A stretch of DNA of 64,000 bases, taken from assembly GCA_020152595.1 (NCBI GenBank), contig JAIGNY010002845.1, forward strand, positions 1,944,501 through 2,008,500, written 5' to 3'. The translations under genes were made by a program, and so were the position numbers. The notes below the pieces were generated by a model. It saw only the letters and a program-made list of their open reading frames with translations. It was not told the DNA's origin and made no database searches. Numbering within the stretch: the stretch's first letter is position 1; every line of letters starts with the position of its first letter. Shown here piece after piece: positions 9,851 to 21,440 of this stretch. The stretch is from Chiridota heheva. Lineage: Eukaryota; Echinodermata; Holothuroidea; Apodida; Chiridotidae.

Positions 9851-11476
9851 GACTTGCCCAGAGCCCTAGCTTTGCTGTTTCACAGGGGCGGCCCGACCTG
9901 CCCCTCCGTGGGTCCGCCGTGCCCCTTGGGGTTCCGCCCTGCCCCTCATGAGAAAAATAGATATTTAAGAAAAAATAGATTTTTGTTTTTTAACTTAATG
10001 ATCTTTATAGCCTCATAAATGAAATACCTTACATGGATACAGAACACAGAATGATAGCATAGAAAGCGATTGTCCTGTTTGGCTAATGGCTGGTCCTTAT
10101 CATTCAGAATAGCTTCATTCTGAGATGCATGATTGTAGCTAAAATCCCAGAGATTATTCACCAGGGGATTGAGCCTTAAGGGGGCCCCCGTGACTCCACG
10201 CCCAAAATAAGCAGCACTTCGCAAGCGCATTAATGTGCCCCTCAACAAGTCTAGCACCCTGCCCATTTTTGAACCAAGCTAGGGGTCTGTTGCCCACAAA
10301 CTTTACTTTCTTGTTCCTGTGTAGCACCCTGCAATTCATTGCTTGGAAATAACTTTGATGGATATTCAAAAAAAAAAAAACTTCTTAATTACGTGTAGGC
10401 CTTAAAGGTCAAGCAAACTAAATAGATTATGCTGGGCATATTTGCAAGCATTGTGTTTCGTCAGTGGCAAAACAGGTAGTGCATATATAACACATAAGAC
10501 ACACATGCATATTCATAGCCATTCCAAAGATGTCTCTTGACTCTCATATGAGAATGCACATAATTACAAATATGATAGGAATATTTTTCACTCAGAAGTG
10601 ACATTGAATAAAAGACCATTTTCATATAAAATATGGGTGCACTATTGCCAACAAATTAATTTAAAATTTCTCCTCTTGCGAAACCAGTTGGTACCAGGCA
10701 ATGTATAAAATCTATTTACACAGCCAAGTGATTAGCAGTTGACTGCTGCAATTTCAAGTTAATCAAACCAGCTTTAAGTTTGTAAATTATACTTAAATCT
10801 ATTCCACCAGTAATAGAAAACCTGTCATCAGCCCATTTTATGATCCACCTCAAGATACAGTATTCAAAGACAATAAAGACTGGAGGATTGTCCATATACA
10901 GTCGTTAAATATGCTTTTATGACCTTGTGAAAAGAGGTAGGCAGTGCTATGTGAACACATAAAACATGACTGACAGATGGAATTTTCAAACTGCAACTGT
11001 ATTTTATAACTGAATACGATATGAATTTTACCATGATTTCATATTTGCACAATTGCGCTATTGAGTATTATAGTCAAATATAATATCAGATAAATACAAA
11101 TACAATTTTTTGAATTATTCCCAGAAATTTGGAAATAGTTTGCACATAAAACCTTCCATCAACATCTTGGTTAGATTTGAAAATTGGATATTTGAAACTT
11201 TGCATCATTAATCCAGAATTTTTGTAATGATTTTTCTTAAGTTAAGTTTTAATGTAGGATATTGATGAAAGTAAAGAAAGAATATAGATAAAGCTACCAT
11301 CTGAAAGGAAATGAATTTTTGTTTGTTTGATAATCATAAATAAGATAAGTTAATCAAATTTCTTAGATTCATCAACAGCATACAGTAGCATAATATAGAG
11401 GAATGTAAGTAGAATGTGAAAAATGATTTGTGAAAGATACAAATGCGTGCCCAGTACTGCAACCCACAGTGCCTTT
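9851..11476. other. Unassigned sequence with a GC-rich island
   Basis: At 9890-9950 and 10165-10270 there are GC-rich pieces, including CAGGGGCGGCCCGACCTG, which could be a hAT-type end, but no partner end was found. From 10370 onward the sequence is AT-rich and unremarkable. Confidence 0.4.
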
Positions 11477-11480
11477 TTAA

Positions 11481-12163
11481 AGGTATATGGACAGTAGCAA
11501 CCACTTTGCATAAATTAATGCAAATGCCCTTTCATAAACACTCACCACAAACACTTTCTCACAAAATAGATCCCAAAATGTAAAAATCTGGCTTATCTTT
11601 AAGTATCCAAACGTATGCTCATTACGTATTGGTTTTTCGTGAACGTTATGTGAAAGTTACAATGTACCATAAAGTAATACTTACAGCCTAACATGACAAG
11701 TGGAGTTCGCCAATCATTCAAGAAATAATGGATCAAAACTTAAGTTGATATTTCCTCTTCATTCATGAAAATGTCCTAAATTAGTTAGCACATCGCTAAT
11801 TAGGTGATATTCTGATGTCTGATTCAATGAGACTGATGGTTTAAAGTAGCCTAGGTCAATGTGACACAGTGACACTGTGGTAGTTATGCATTGTAGGCCT
11901 CGCTGTGTCCTTAATCTTATGTCACCGCTTTTTTTAATAGTGGAAGTCAGGCCGTTTCTTGGGACTTAATTTTTTCAACTTTTTCGCCAATGCCACAGAA
12001 ACGAGTGGAAATTTGTGATAGATGTATGTTAATGAAATGTTCAGAATATTAAAAGGAACATATATTTATGGCAAAATCACTTCCTGTCCATATAACTTAA
12101 TGAAATGTTCAGAATATCAAAAGGAACATATTTATGGCAAAATCACTACCTGTCCGAATACCT
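11481..12163. mobile_element. TTAA-4 element, copy 1
   Basis: The left end is AGGTATATGGACAG directly after TTAA (11477-11480). The right end is CTGTCCGAATACCT followed by TTAG, so the ends are inverted relatives. A reverse copy lies at 37814-38575. Near the right end a ~65-bp block (ATGAAATGTTCAGAATAT) is duplicated in tandem. There is no transposase, so it is non-autonomous. Confidence 0.8.
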
Positions 12164-13747
12164 TTAGGTAATTTGGAGTAGGAAGGAGGGGGAGGGGGGA
12201 ACAGACGGGATAATATTCTCTCCACACAATTGATAAAGTCTTGTCATTATCCAGTCATTATTTGAATGTTGCATTTTTATACATTTAAAAGCACTTTCGG
12301 CCAGTGTCACAAAGAGTACAAATCATTGATCAAAATGAAAAATATCCCATTAAAGGTGAGAATTAAAAAGAAACTTTCTTTGTTTATTGGAAGGGAGGTG
12401 GTATTCAAAATGTTAAATTACAGGCCCCTTAATGGTTAAATCAGTCTCATTATTAGAATTTACATACAATATATTTCATAGGGATATTTTCCTAGGGTGA
12501 AAAAATTACCATAGGGGAGGGGGCTGTTATAAAAGGAATGGGCATTTGTATTTTTCTCCAGTTAGTATGTTAAAATGGGAGAGTTGGGGGGTATAAAAAG
12601 GAAAGTGGCATTTAATTTTTCCCCAGCTAGTATGTTAAAAAAGGCTCTGGCACCCCATCAACACAGAGTCCTGCTAAAGTGTGGGGTCCAATGGAAAGGC
12701 CTATATAGTTCATCTTGTATGTTTAAGTTTATTTATAGTGTACACACTTGCATCTCTAGTAGTCTGGTCTGGTAGTAGATTGTTGATTGGTCAATCCTTT
12801 CAGTATCTTGTTTGATTTTCTGTTCATTGTCGAGAACGAAATAAGATGAGCACAAAACCAAAATAAAATTGAAAAATAATATCATTATTCAAATACCCCA
12901 AAACACAGAATTTCTGGGAAAATTGAAAAGTCTTACATAACTGAAAATAGGATAGGGTAAACAAAGCATACATTTTGAATGTCATTTGCCAAAACATAGA
13001 GGCTCGCAGACACATCCTACTCCAGAACAGGTCTATCTTAGAGGGAGTCTGTCATTTCCTGCATGCATAGATTTCTGTGACCCTGAGAAACTTATACCAC
13101 ACTTTATTTAAAAATTTCCTGAATGATGCAGGGTTGTAATTCTCATGCAGGAATGGGAGGGCAGAGCACAGATTTTTCACTGCATGAAAACAATGGATGT
13201 AAATACATCTGTTTAACCCTTCCATATCAGTGGTCACACGACCAGATGGACGTGCTCTTTTTCAACAACAAAAATTTGCTTTGTCAAATAAGCCCACAGC
13301 AGCTCAAACACTTGTTTCCAAAAATTGCCATTTTTGATGAGGGTTATATTAGGAATTTTTCTAAAAATTTCTTCAAATTTTCAATTTTTTTCTCTCAAAA
13401 ACTTACTTACCATACTTCCACACCTTGCTTTTTCCTAAAAACCTGTGAGAAACTGTCAAAGCTATCAATGCATCCAATACTGGTCAAATTTTGACTGCCC
13501 CGATCATCATTATCTCTTTTTGGCAAAAACTGTGCAAAATTTGATGATTTTTATCCCTTTTGAGACCAAATTTTGACAAAAATTGTAGTTCCTGATCGCA
13601 ATACATCTCACCTACGCAAAATATATTGTTGAAATTGGAATTCCCCACATTTTCAATTGAATTACAAAAAAAAAAAAAATGCCCCCTCTTTGCCCACACC
13701 GAAAATATAAGTTTTAAAACAAACACACACTTTACTCATAGGCACAG
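12164..13747. other. Unassigned, with a ~70-bp local duplication
   Basis: Text around 12512-12570 and 12580-12640 (GGCATTTRTATTTTTC, CAGTTAGTATGTTAAAA) is a tandem duplicate. A G-rich stretch lies at 12180-12200. Frames at 13.1-13.7 kb have no recognisable domains. Confidence 0.4.
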
Positions 13748-13815
13748 CATGGTGTAGTGCGGGACTTCACGTCTGAGTCAGCGACCCGACCTGGGTTCGA
13801 AAACCATACCGCACA
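13748..13815 (+). repeat. tRNA-like SINE head
   Basis: ATGGTGTAGTGCGGGA resembles a Pol III A box and GGGTTCGAAAACC a B box, at tRNA-like spacing. Pairing does not give a clean cloverleaf, so I call a tRNA-derived head, not a gene. No 3' core shared with the other SINEs is visible downstream. Confidence 0.5.
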
Positions 13816-14187
13816 CGTGTCTTTGTTTTTCGCAAGTAATTACAGGAGTAATTATTTTTTGTTTATTTTCATTGTTTTTGCATGTTTTGCTTTGAGAAAA
13901 AAAATTAAGCTATCATTGGAAAGAAAATTTCACAAACAATCTAAATCCATTTTTTTATTCACAAGAAATAATAAAAGCTCAAAAAAATTGAGCAATTTTG
14001 ACCTAAAATTTGCAAATGCCAATATTTTCTTTATTTTGAAGTTTTTATTGAAAAGTTTATTGTCTTAACATTCCGATATAAACCAAACTTGTAGTGCCAG
14101 AAAAGGAAAGGAAAGTTGTGAAAATTATTTTGAAAACGAACAAGCTGGGATTCGAAGGGTTGAAGCAGTACGTGATGAACAACTCTG
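13816..14187. other. Unassigned AT-rich sequence
   Basis: No identifiable feature. Confidence 0.35.
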
Positions 14188-14500
14188 GCTATTAATTTTC
14201 AGTTTAATGCATCCAAACTCACCAGTGTTTAAAACTCACTGATGAAAACATCATTTTAAAAGTCCATATTAATATTCAGCACAAAATTACACACATGGCT
14301 TGGCCCTGCAATAACTAAATCCACAATACCTGGCTCTTCACAATAAGTTCCATTGTGTGCATAAAGATGATTGGGAGTGTAATTACTGATGCATAAAATC
14401 ACTGAACTATCTGTTGTGGGTTTCTTAATTGCTTCGGGCAGAGTCTGAAAGTCATACCCGCTGAATTGGAGCCTCTTGCAGGTGAAAAGGCTGAAAATCT
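14188..14500 (+). repeat. Dispersed ~310-bp repeat, copy 1
   Basis: A direct-orientation match to 26917-27225, including AATGCATCCAAACTCACCAG, ATCCACAATACCTGGCTCTT, ATGATTGGGAGTGTAATTAC and GGGTTTCTTAATTGCTTC. Differences are scattered with small indels. The repeated blocks do not sit in a shared open frame, so a repeat is likelier than paralogous exons. Confidence 0.75.
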
Positions 14501-15312
14501 GTAATGTAATGTATTAAAATCTGAACAGATCAGGTTTTGAAATTTAAAAATGGCGCTCTTAGTTTTTGAGTTATGAAGAAACAAAAGTTTGATTAAAAGT
14601 TTAAGCTAAATGCATGATGTATAGGCAGCTCAAAATCTTTGTGTAATCCTTTAAAAGTTTCTTTCCTATTCTTAGTGATGGAATGGTGGAAAGTTTTGTC
14701 CTGCTAAACTTTAATGGTGGTATGATAAAGACTTGAAAATGTTTGGATACAATTTGTTGCACCACTGCAAAGAATTATGATAAATGTCGTTGCAACTTTT
14801 TTTACAAGATTTTGGAGAGGACAGAAAAAAACAATATGAGTTGATATTAGAGGTCACTCTATTCATTTCCTTCTTGCTTTAGTTTCCTTTAAAGGAATAT
14901 TCCTGTGGATCTGCACATGATAGAGGGCTATTAAAGAAACAATTTGGTGTAAAAAACATGTTAATATCTTTTTCCATTTAGGAGTGATTGCATTTTAAAG
15001 ATTGCACTAGTGTGTTAAAAAGTGACCTCACAGTGTAAAATGTGATGTCATAAAGGCAGATCCCAGACTATTCTTATGTATTTCTATAAAACAAAAACAA
15101 CAATTCTCTTTTATTTACAGTGTTAAGTTCATCAACAGACGGGCAAAGCATGTTCTTATTAAATGTATGTTATACCCTATCTCAATAAATAAACAACAAA
15201 TGCTTCCAGTAATTTAGGAAGATGCAATTAATTTTCAAAGAAATACACAAGAATTGTCTTGATTTGCCTTTATGACAGCACATTATATACTGCGAGGTCA
15301 TTTTTCAACACA

Positions 15313-15645
15313 CCCTTATAGAAAAAAATAGCTTGCAGCAAGCTGGCGACAAGCTTACAATTTTTAGCTTGTGCAGGCTTGCTGCAACTTTGTGGCAAGC
15401 TTGCAGCAAGTTAGTATTTAGGACAAATGCAAGCTTGCTAGCTTGTGCAAACTAACATTAGCTTGCACAAGCTAGCAAAATATATTTTTTTGCTAGCTTG
15501 CAGGAAGATTTCTGCTAGCTTGCGCAAGCTAACAAGCTTGCATTTGTCCCAAATACTAGCTTGCTGCAAGGTTGCAGCAAGTTTGTGCAAGCTAAAAATT
15601 GTTAGCTTGCCGCAAGCTTGCGACAAGCTAGTTTTTCTGTAAGAA
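15313..15645. mobile_element. CAAG element, copy c, inserted in the TTAA-5 right arm
   Basis: It runs from CCCTTATAGAAAAAAATAGC to AGTTTTTCTGTAAGAAA. The opposite arm of the surrounding foldback is uninterrupted (AACACACTAGTGCAATC when inverted), giving an approximate empty site centred on a TA. The borders have decayed. Confidence 0.8.
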
Positions 15646-15722
15646 AGTCATGCAATCTTTGAAATACGATAAGTTTTAAACGGAAAACAAAATTAACATG
15701 ATTTTTACACCAAATTAATTCT

Positions 15723-16118
15723 TTAAAGGATTAGCTTAGGGGTCAAGCAAGTCTATCTTATATGAAAGAGGACTTCAAAAGAAACAAAATGGTGAAGAAA
15801 GCATTCAGAAATCTTTTTCAGTTAAAGGATTAATTCAGGGGTCAAGCAAGTCCACCTTATATGAAAGAGGACTTCAAAAGAAACAAAATGGTAAAGAAAG
15901 CATCTAAAAATCTTATTCCATTAAAGGATTAATTCAGGGGTCAAGCAAGTCCACCTTATATGAAAGAGGACTTCAAAAGAAACAAAATGGTAAAGAAAGC
16001 ATCTAAAAATCTTATTCTATTAAAGAATTAGTTCAGGGGTCAAGCAAGTCCACCTTATATGAAAGAGGACTTCAAAAGGAACAAAACAGTGAAGAGAGCA
16101 TTCAAAATTCTTATTCCA
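15723..16118 (+). repeat. 99-bp tandem repeat of a transposon end, 4 units
   Basis: TTAA recurs at 15723, 15822, 15921 and 16020, exactly 99 bp apart. Each is followed by the TTAA-1 outer arm (GGTCAAGCAAGTC, CTTATATGAAAGAGGACTTC, AAAGAAAGCAT). Only the fourth unit continues into the rest of the element. The units are very alike, so amplification is fairly recent. Confidence 0.95.
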
Positions 16119-16592
16119 TTTCTTTTAAAGAGATATTCAAATATAAAGTTTGGTATCATTTCTTTAGAAACGACTGAAATCAGACTAGTTGTGATGTCAC
16201 AGCCTCAGATTCCTCAAAGTCTTTATGTATTTGAAAAAAAGTGTATTTAATTTTTCCACTATTTAAATTATTCTTCCACGAACTTTCTTCAGGTGGTATA
16301 TTATAAATACCCTTCCTAGATTCAGTTTTACTACTTTTCTGACAAATTCCATGGTTTTAAGTCACAAAATCGCATGACAAAGTATGATAGAATACATAAA
16401 GACTGAGGAATCTGAGGCTATGACATCACAACTAGTCTGATTTCAGTCATTTCTACACATGAATGATACCAAACTTTAAACTAAAATATCTCCTTAACGG
16501 AATAAGATTTTTGACTGTTTTCTTCCCCATTCTGTTTCTTTTGAAGTCTCTTTCATATAAGATAAACTTGCCTTGACCACTGAACTAATCCT
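15727..16592. mobile_element. TTAA-1 element, complete type A/A copy with amplified left end
   Basis: The element runs from AGGATTAGCTTAGGGGTCA to GAACTAATCCT, between TTAA at 15723-15726 and 16593-16596. The inner arms carry AGACTAGTTGTGATGTCAC and its inverse, so nearly the whole element folds back. The opposite arm of TTAA-5 keeps the unoccupied site CTATTAAAGAAAC (14929-14941), with only one TTAA. Confidence 0.9.
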
Positions 16593-16728
16593 TTAATAGT
16601 CCTCTATCACATATATGAAAATACAAATTCACAGGAATATTCCTTTTAAAGAACTTTGCTGTAGCCAAAAATAAACCTTTTGAGAAAAATTGAGAAACCA
16701 TGATCTTATACTAGATACATAGTGACTA

Positions 16729-17030
16729 CCCTTACAGAAATATTAGCTTGCAGCAAACCTGCAAGCTAGCAATTTTTGGCTTGCGCAAGTGCGCTGTAAG
16801 CTTGCAGCAAGCGTGCTGCAAGACATTTTGCCAGCTTGCGCAAGCTAACAAATATTTTATGCTAGCTTTTGCAAGCTAATGTTAGCTTGTGCAAGCTAGC
16901 AAGATAGTATTTGTTCCAAACACTATCTTGCAGCACGCTTGCTGCAAGCTTGCAAGCTTGCAGCACGCTTGCCCAAGCTAAAAATGTTAGCTTGTCCCAA
17001 GCTTGCTGCAAGCTAAAATTTCTGTAAGGG
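16729..17030. mobile_element. CAAG element, copy d, flanked by TA
   Basis: CCCTTACAGAAATATTAGC and GCTAAAATTTCTGTAAGGG form perfect outer inverted repeats. TA lies directly outside both ends (16727-16728 and 17031-17032). This is the cleanest copy, and a TA duplication would fit Tc1/mariner-type mobilisation, but other copies do not show it. Confidence 0.85.
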
Positions 17031-18294
17031 TAAAGTTTATCCAATCCAGACAGGAGAAAATTTTATTTCATTTCAAAAACAACAATATTTTTGCATTAAC
17101 ATCTTGAATACATCTTGGTTGAGTGTTTTTTCATTTTGTTTGGGGAGTGGGGGAAGGGGTGGGGGAGATAGTGTACACCCCAAACTTTTCATCACTGGCT
17201 CCCCCACAATTACAGCCCTGTCATGAGGGTTACAGTACAAGTTGTCCTTTAAAGGATTTGGGACACAGGGGCAAGTCTCTCCCTACCTAAACAGCTCCTT
17301 TCTGAAAGATGACTCTAAGCAGAAAGTGGTTCAGAAAAGAATATGAATGCTTTTATATTTGTGCTATTTTGAAAGAAAGAAAGCAAATTTGCAAATTGCA
17401 ACAGGTATACACATAACGTAGACGCTTCCACTTGTCCAGCATAAGGTTCTGTCTATATGTAGGTCTGCTATGTACATGTATTTCATGGTGGACGAGGTCA
17501 GTAGGACAAATGGACACCAAAGTTACTAAAAGTCATGCACGACTTGGACAAATGTTTGTTCAACAAATGAAAAGTGGATTTTTCTTGCTCTCTGTAAGTG
17601 GACTGAACCACTACCAAATATGGGGGTATAATTTTTCCATCAATCTAAAATTTAATATTTTCTTCAAAATCAAAAAGCACTAATAAAATGTTGTTGTTAG
17701 TTGATATGTTCTGTTTATATCTCATTGCAATGTTCAGGCTGGTGGTGTAACACTTTACCTCTGGTTCATGCACAAATTTGAATATTTATTACATTTTCTA
17801 GTAAGACCTATATATAATGCCCTCTGAAAACTAATTTGAAATTTTACAGAAGTGGAAAACAAGGTTATCAGTGCTGTCATTGATCTTAACCTTACAAATT
17901 ATTGGGGTAAAAGTCGGTTTGTTTTTCTGATGGAGTTAAGTGACTACTGAAAAATATGACCCTACAATTCAAACCAGAGATTGAAGAGAAAAGTTACAGA
18001 CATAACTAGCAATTATATTCACTGGTTGATTGATGGTTGGTTGGTCTGGAGTTGGAATCATAATAGAAGGTAGGACCAGTGATAACTCAGGAACAGACAG
18101 AAAACATACAAACTGGCAGGTTCATTTTGGTTAGAACAGTTAATACATTAAAGGTATATATTGGATGTGTGGAGGCAAAAGTAGCTTAATTGCTTTAAAA
18201 TCTATTAAAAACAATCATAGTAGCAACATATTCCATCAATATTAATTAAACATTGACCATTTTATAGCGATTTTACATCCCGGAAAAGGCAGGG
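17031..18294. other. Unassigned sequence
   Basis: Only a short G-rich run (about 17140-17168) stands out. The frame at 17432-17683 has no domain that I recognise. Confidence 0.4.
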
Positions 18295-18630
18295 CAGGGG
18301 GGGAGGGGGAAGGGGGAGAAGGGGGAGAGGGGGGTAGGGGGCACTTCCATATGTGAGGTATATATATATATGCCTCCCAAGTAGATGCCTTTTTTCATCA
18401 TTTTCGTAGTGCAAATGACGTTTAACTCTGTTAATTTTGTACTGCTGGGCTGGTCCATTTTACAATATTTGGTTGAATACTCATAGTGAAGGTATCAAAA
18501 TTGACTTCTTTTATACTGCGGGAATCAAAATTGTATGATTTCATACTGCAGTTACCAAAAATTATGTGGGTATATTTTTGGGTTAGTGGGATGCACACCC
18601 CTACCACTTTTAGTATTAAGAGCCGCCCCT
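18295..18630 (-). mobile_element. polyG element, copy 2
   Basis: The reverse complement matches 455-868: ACTAAAAGTGGTAGGGGTGT, then CGCAGTATRAAAGAAGTCAA and CAGTACAAAATTAAC. It is flanked on both sides by G- or C-runs; 18294-18340 on this strand is a strong potential G-quadruplex. Target duplication is not visible because of the homopolymers. Confidence 0.75.
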
Positions 18631-19288
18631 CCCCCTCCCCTCCCACTCTCCCCCAGGTTTTACATCTCAGGCTACAATTTGCATATTTTATGCAAATTAT
18701 GGCAATCTTGGTATTTTCTTTTGTGAATCCTTCATATTTCTAAATGGCCATCATAATTCTTTGCGGTGGTGCTGCAAATTCTGACCAAACATTTTGTGAG
18801 TCTTTAAGTCTTTGACATGTTCCTAAGATAGTTCTAGCAAGAATAAACTTCCCATCATTTTCAAGAAAGGCATTCAAAGATCTAGATAAAGATTTAAAGC
18901 ATTTATTTCTTCAAAATTCAAAAACTGATCTGATCAGATTTACATACTCTTTTAAGCAATATAGAAAGTGCTACACATCCATAGAACTTTAATATAACAT
19001 GAACAAATCCTGTGCCTTTTAAAAGTCAGCACTAAATTAGGGATATAGGAAATTAGAAAATATAAGATAAATTACTGAGTATTTTTCTGTATATCAGTGA
19101 CAACTTTGACAAAAGTTCAATTTAGACAGATAATCACCTATTGTTATTCTTACTTCAGTTTTAGGAATTTTCTAGCTGCCTTAATAAAAAGCCACTTTCT
19201 AGTTAGGCCCAAATAAAATGTATATCAATTTCTGAAGTTTCCAACAATACCTCAACAATTGGAAAATTGGCACCCCAGTTATTTCATA
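18631..19288. other. Unassigned AT-rich sequence
   Basis: No identifiable feature. Confidence 0.35.
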
Positions 19289-19292
19289 TTAA

Positions 19293-19405
19293 AGGAATAG
19301 TTCAGGGGTCATGCAAGACTATCTTATATGAAAGAGGACTTGAAAAGAAACAAAATAGTGAAGAAAGCATTCAAAAATTGTATTCCATTGAGGAGATATT
19401 TAAGT
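19293..19405 (+). mobile_element. TTAA-1 element, left end only
   Basis: TTAA at 19289-19292 is followed by AGGAATAGTTCAGGGGTCA and the outer arm down to TTGAGGAGATATTTAAGTT. There the sequence switches to the foldback at 19408, so the element is truncated by, or was a target for, that element. Confidence 0.75.
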
Positions 19406-19407
19406 TA

Positions 19408-20035
19408 CATATTTTGTCCTCCACAACATTTCAAAATTTGAAAATGTTCAACATTTGAAAATGTTCAACATTTGAAAATGTTCAACATTTGAAAATGTTC
19501 AACATTTGAAAATGTTCAACATTTGAAAATGCTTTTATTTGAAAATGCTCAACATTTGAAAATGTTCAACATTTGAAAATGCTCAACATTTGAAAATGTT
19601 CAACATTTGAAAATGCTCAACATTTGAAAAATGCTTAACATTTAAAAAACAGTCACTGATAGCGCCTTTACTCTTAGCATCCTCAGCATGCAAACAACCA
19701 AGGGGTGACAGCAGCAGGGGTTTAACCTGAGGCTGCGTACCCTCACTCAGGACCTCTATTTTTCATTTATTGAGGAGTGATAGGAATATTTTATTTCTAA
19801 TATTTTTTTTTTAGTCGCCCTCCTCCAAGAAGATCCTGACACTTCCTCTGGAAAATCCATGGAGAACTTTGAATAAATATTACTTGAAATATGTGTAGGG
19901 ATGACAACCAACCTTGGTTGTCACACCTTGGCTGTATGATGAGGATGCTAAGAGTAAAAGGCGTTATCAGTGAACATTTTTAATGTTGAGTATTTTCAAA
20001 TGTTGAACATTTTAAAATGTTGTGGAAGGACGACG
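19408..20035. mobile_element. Foldback element with one-armed minisatellite
   Basis: The left arm starts TTTGTCCTCCACAACATTTC and the right arm ends AAAATGTTGTGGAAGGAC. Inner arm blocks are also inverted: CACTGATAGCGCCTTTACTC, TTAGCATCCTCAGCAT and ACCAAGGGGTGAC have partners at 19895-19975. The left arm contains a 17-bp array of about 12 units; the right arm has only about two. No coding sequence was found. Confidence 0.8.
19434..19640 (+). repeat. 17-bp minisatellite, unit AACATTTGAAAATGTTC
   Basis: About 12 units with T/C variants (TGTTC or TGCTC) and one shortened unit. The unit is itself nearly palindromic, as expected if it grew from the foldback arm. Confidence 0.95.
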
Positions 20036-20957
20036 ACTTGAAACTTCTTATAGTCAAGTGCCCCATAGGACCTACAAAGCCAACTTGCTTTCCAGTTGTC
20101 CTGGATGGTAGAATAGCCAAGCTAAATCATATCTGTATTTTTAGGAAATGACATTTTCATTGAAATATTATCAATATTTTACAGAGCAATTGTCACAGGA
20201 TCATGACAATTGGAAGAAATTTGTGGTTGCCTGTGTAGCAGCCGATAACTATGACAACAGCAACAATGATGATAAAGAATCACACTCAGATGGTTGTAAA
20301 TTGCCAAAGAAATTATTATTTCCAGTGCATACTGTACCTCTTTAAATCAATGGAAGCAAGAATGTTCATAAATCTTGAAGATAGTTTGTCCTATAATTAT
20401 TTTGTCTCAGAATTTTACTTCCTACCCTTTTGATTTACCGAGAATAACAAACTAGAAAAAACAAAAATATTGACTTTCTTTCATCTTCACTCTTGTGAGA
20501 GCTGGAGATCAGGGCTGCCTTGTTGTTATTCAACTATCAATAATCTCTCTGAAAGCTGCAATCTTGGACACTATACATTAAAAATGTGTACTGCTTTTTA
20601 TGAACACACTTTTCTAGTAATCTGTATCATTGACCATCCATACATCTTAAATAATGGCACTTTCCGTATTCTATCATTTTTAATTAGTATGTTGTTTTAA
20701 TTTTTAGGACTTTTGCACAATCCCCCTCCCCCCAATTCAAGTTTGATCGTTTATAATGAGGAATTGAAAATTGATAAAAAGTTTTGTCCAAGACTGTAGT
20801 ATCACTTCTACTTTTGGATTTCCCTTCATCGTCCCATCGTAAACCATGACGCCAGGTTCTGTTTGTAGAGCAAATTGTGTTTTATGATGGAGGTGGGCCA
20901 GAACTGCTTAGATGACCAACTGGTTTGTGGTGTAAACTGCCTGATTAGGGAGTTATA
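20036..20957. other. Unassigned sequence
   Basis: Open frames at 20148-20345 and 20470-20700 lack recognisable domains or splice context, and I do not call them genes. Confidence 0.35.
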
Positions 20958-21105
20958 TGGCCTTGTTTATATGGCATTTAAGGAACCATTTAGCGTGTCA
21001 TCCTTGTTAATTGTTTAATGAGGTTCTTAAGGGTTAATTAACGTTAAGGACCTTTTGGTTTTTCCCATGAAATAAATCTTGGGGAAATCTGTACATTCAT
21101 AGGTA
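20958..21105 (+). repeat. Dispersed repeat, copy with an empty TTAA site
   Basis: ATGGCCTTGTTTATATGGCA, GAGGTTCTTAAGGG, TTTTGGTTTTTCCCATGAAA and GAAATCTGTACATT match 24321-24347 joined to 24911-25035. Here the site reads GCATTTAAGGAACC with a single TTAA. Confidence 0.9.
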
Positions 21106-21440
21106 CTGTACCATCCTGAGACTCAATTATTTTACAATGACACAAGTTTGGTCATATCAAAAATGAAATTATCAATCAAATGATAAGTAGTAATTTCAGC
21201 TGTTTGTGAGGACCTAGCTGACATAGATGTGCGGCTCATCATAGGAGCAACGCTTGCACCTTTCCCCTCTCCCACAAAACAATGCTTATCATTTTTGTTT
21301 TGTAATAAGGAATAGTGACAAACCTGCTTGCATTATATGTATAATTAAAAAGTTGCTTGACCCCCTCCCCCCACACACAATCATAATTCACTCATCCAAC
21401 TAAAAACTCAGCTGCCTATGCTAAAAAAAAATGTGGCTAA

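Larger units (their letters stand above)
14893..16645. mobile_element. TTAA-5 foldback element with two later insertions
   Basis: The ends are AGGAATATTCCTGTGG after TTAA (14889-14892) and CACAGGAATATTCCT before TTTAA. The left arm (14893-15090) matches the inverted right arm (15220-16645) once two inserts are removed: a CAAG element (15313-15645) and a TTAA-1 element (15727-16592). Shared arm words in order are GATAGAGG, TTGGTGTAAAAA, CATGTTAAT, AAAGATTGCA, TGTGTT, TGACCTC and TGTCATAAAGGCA. The whole is non-coding and could form a long hairpin. Confidence 0.85.
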
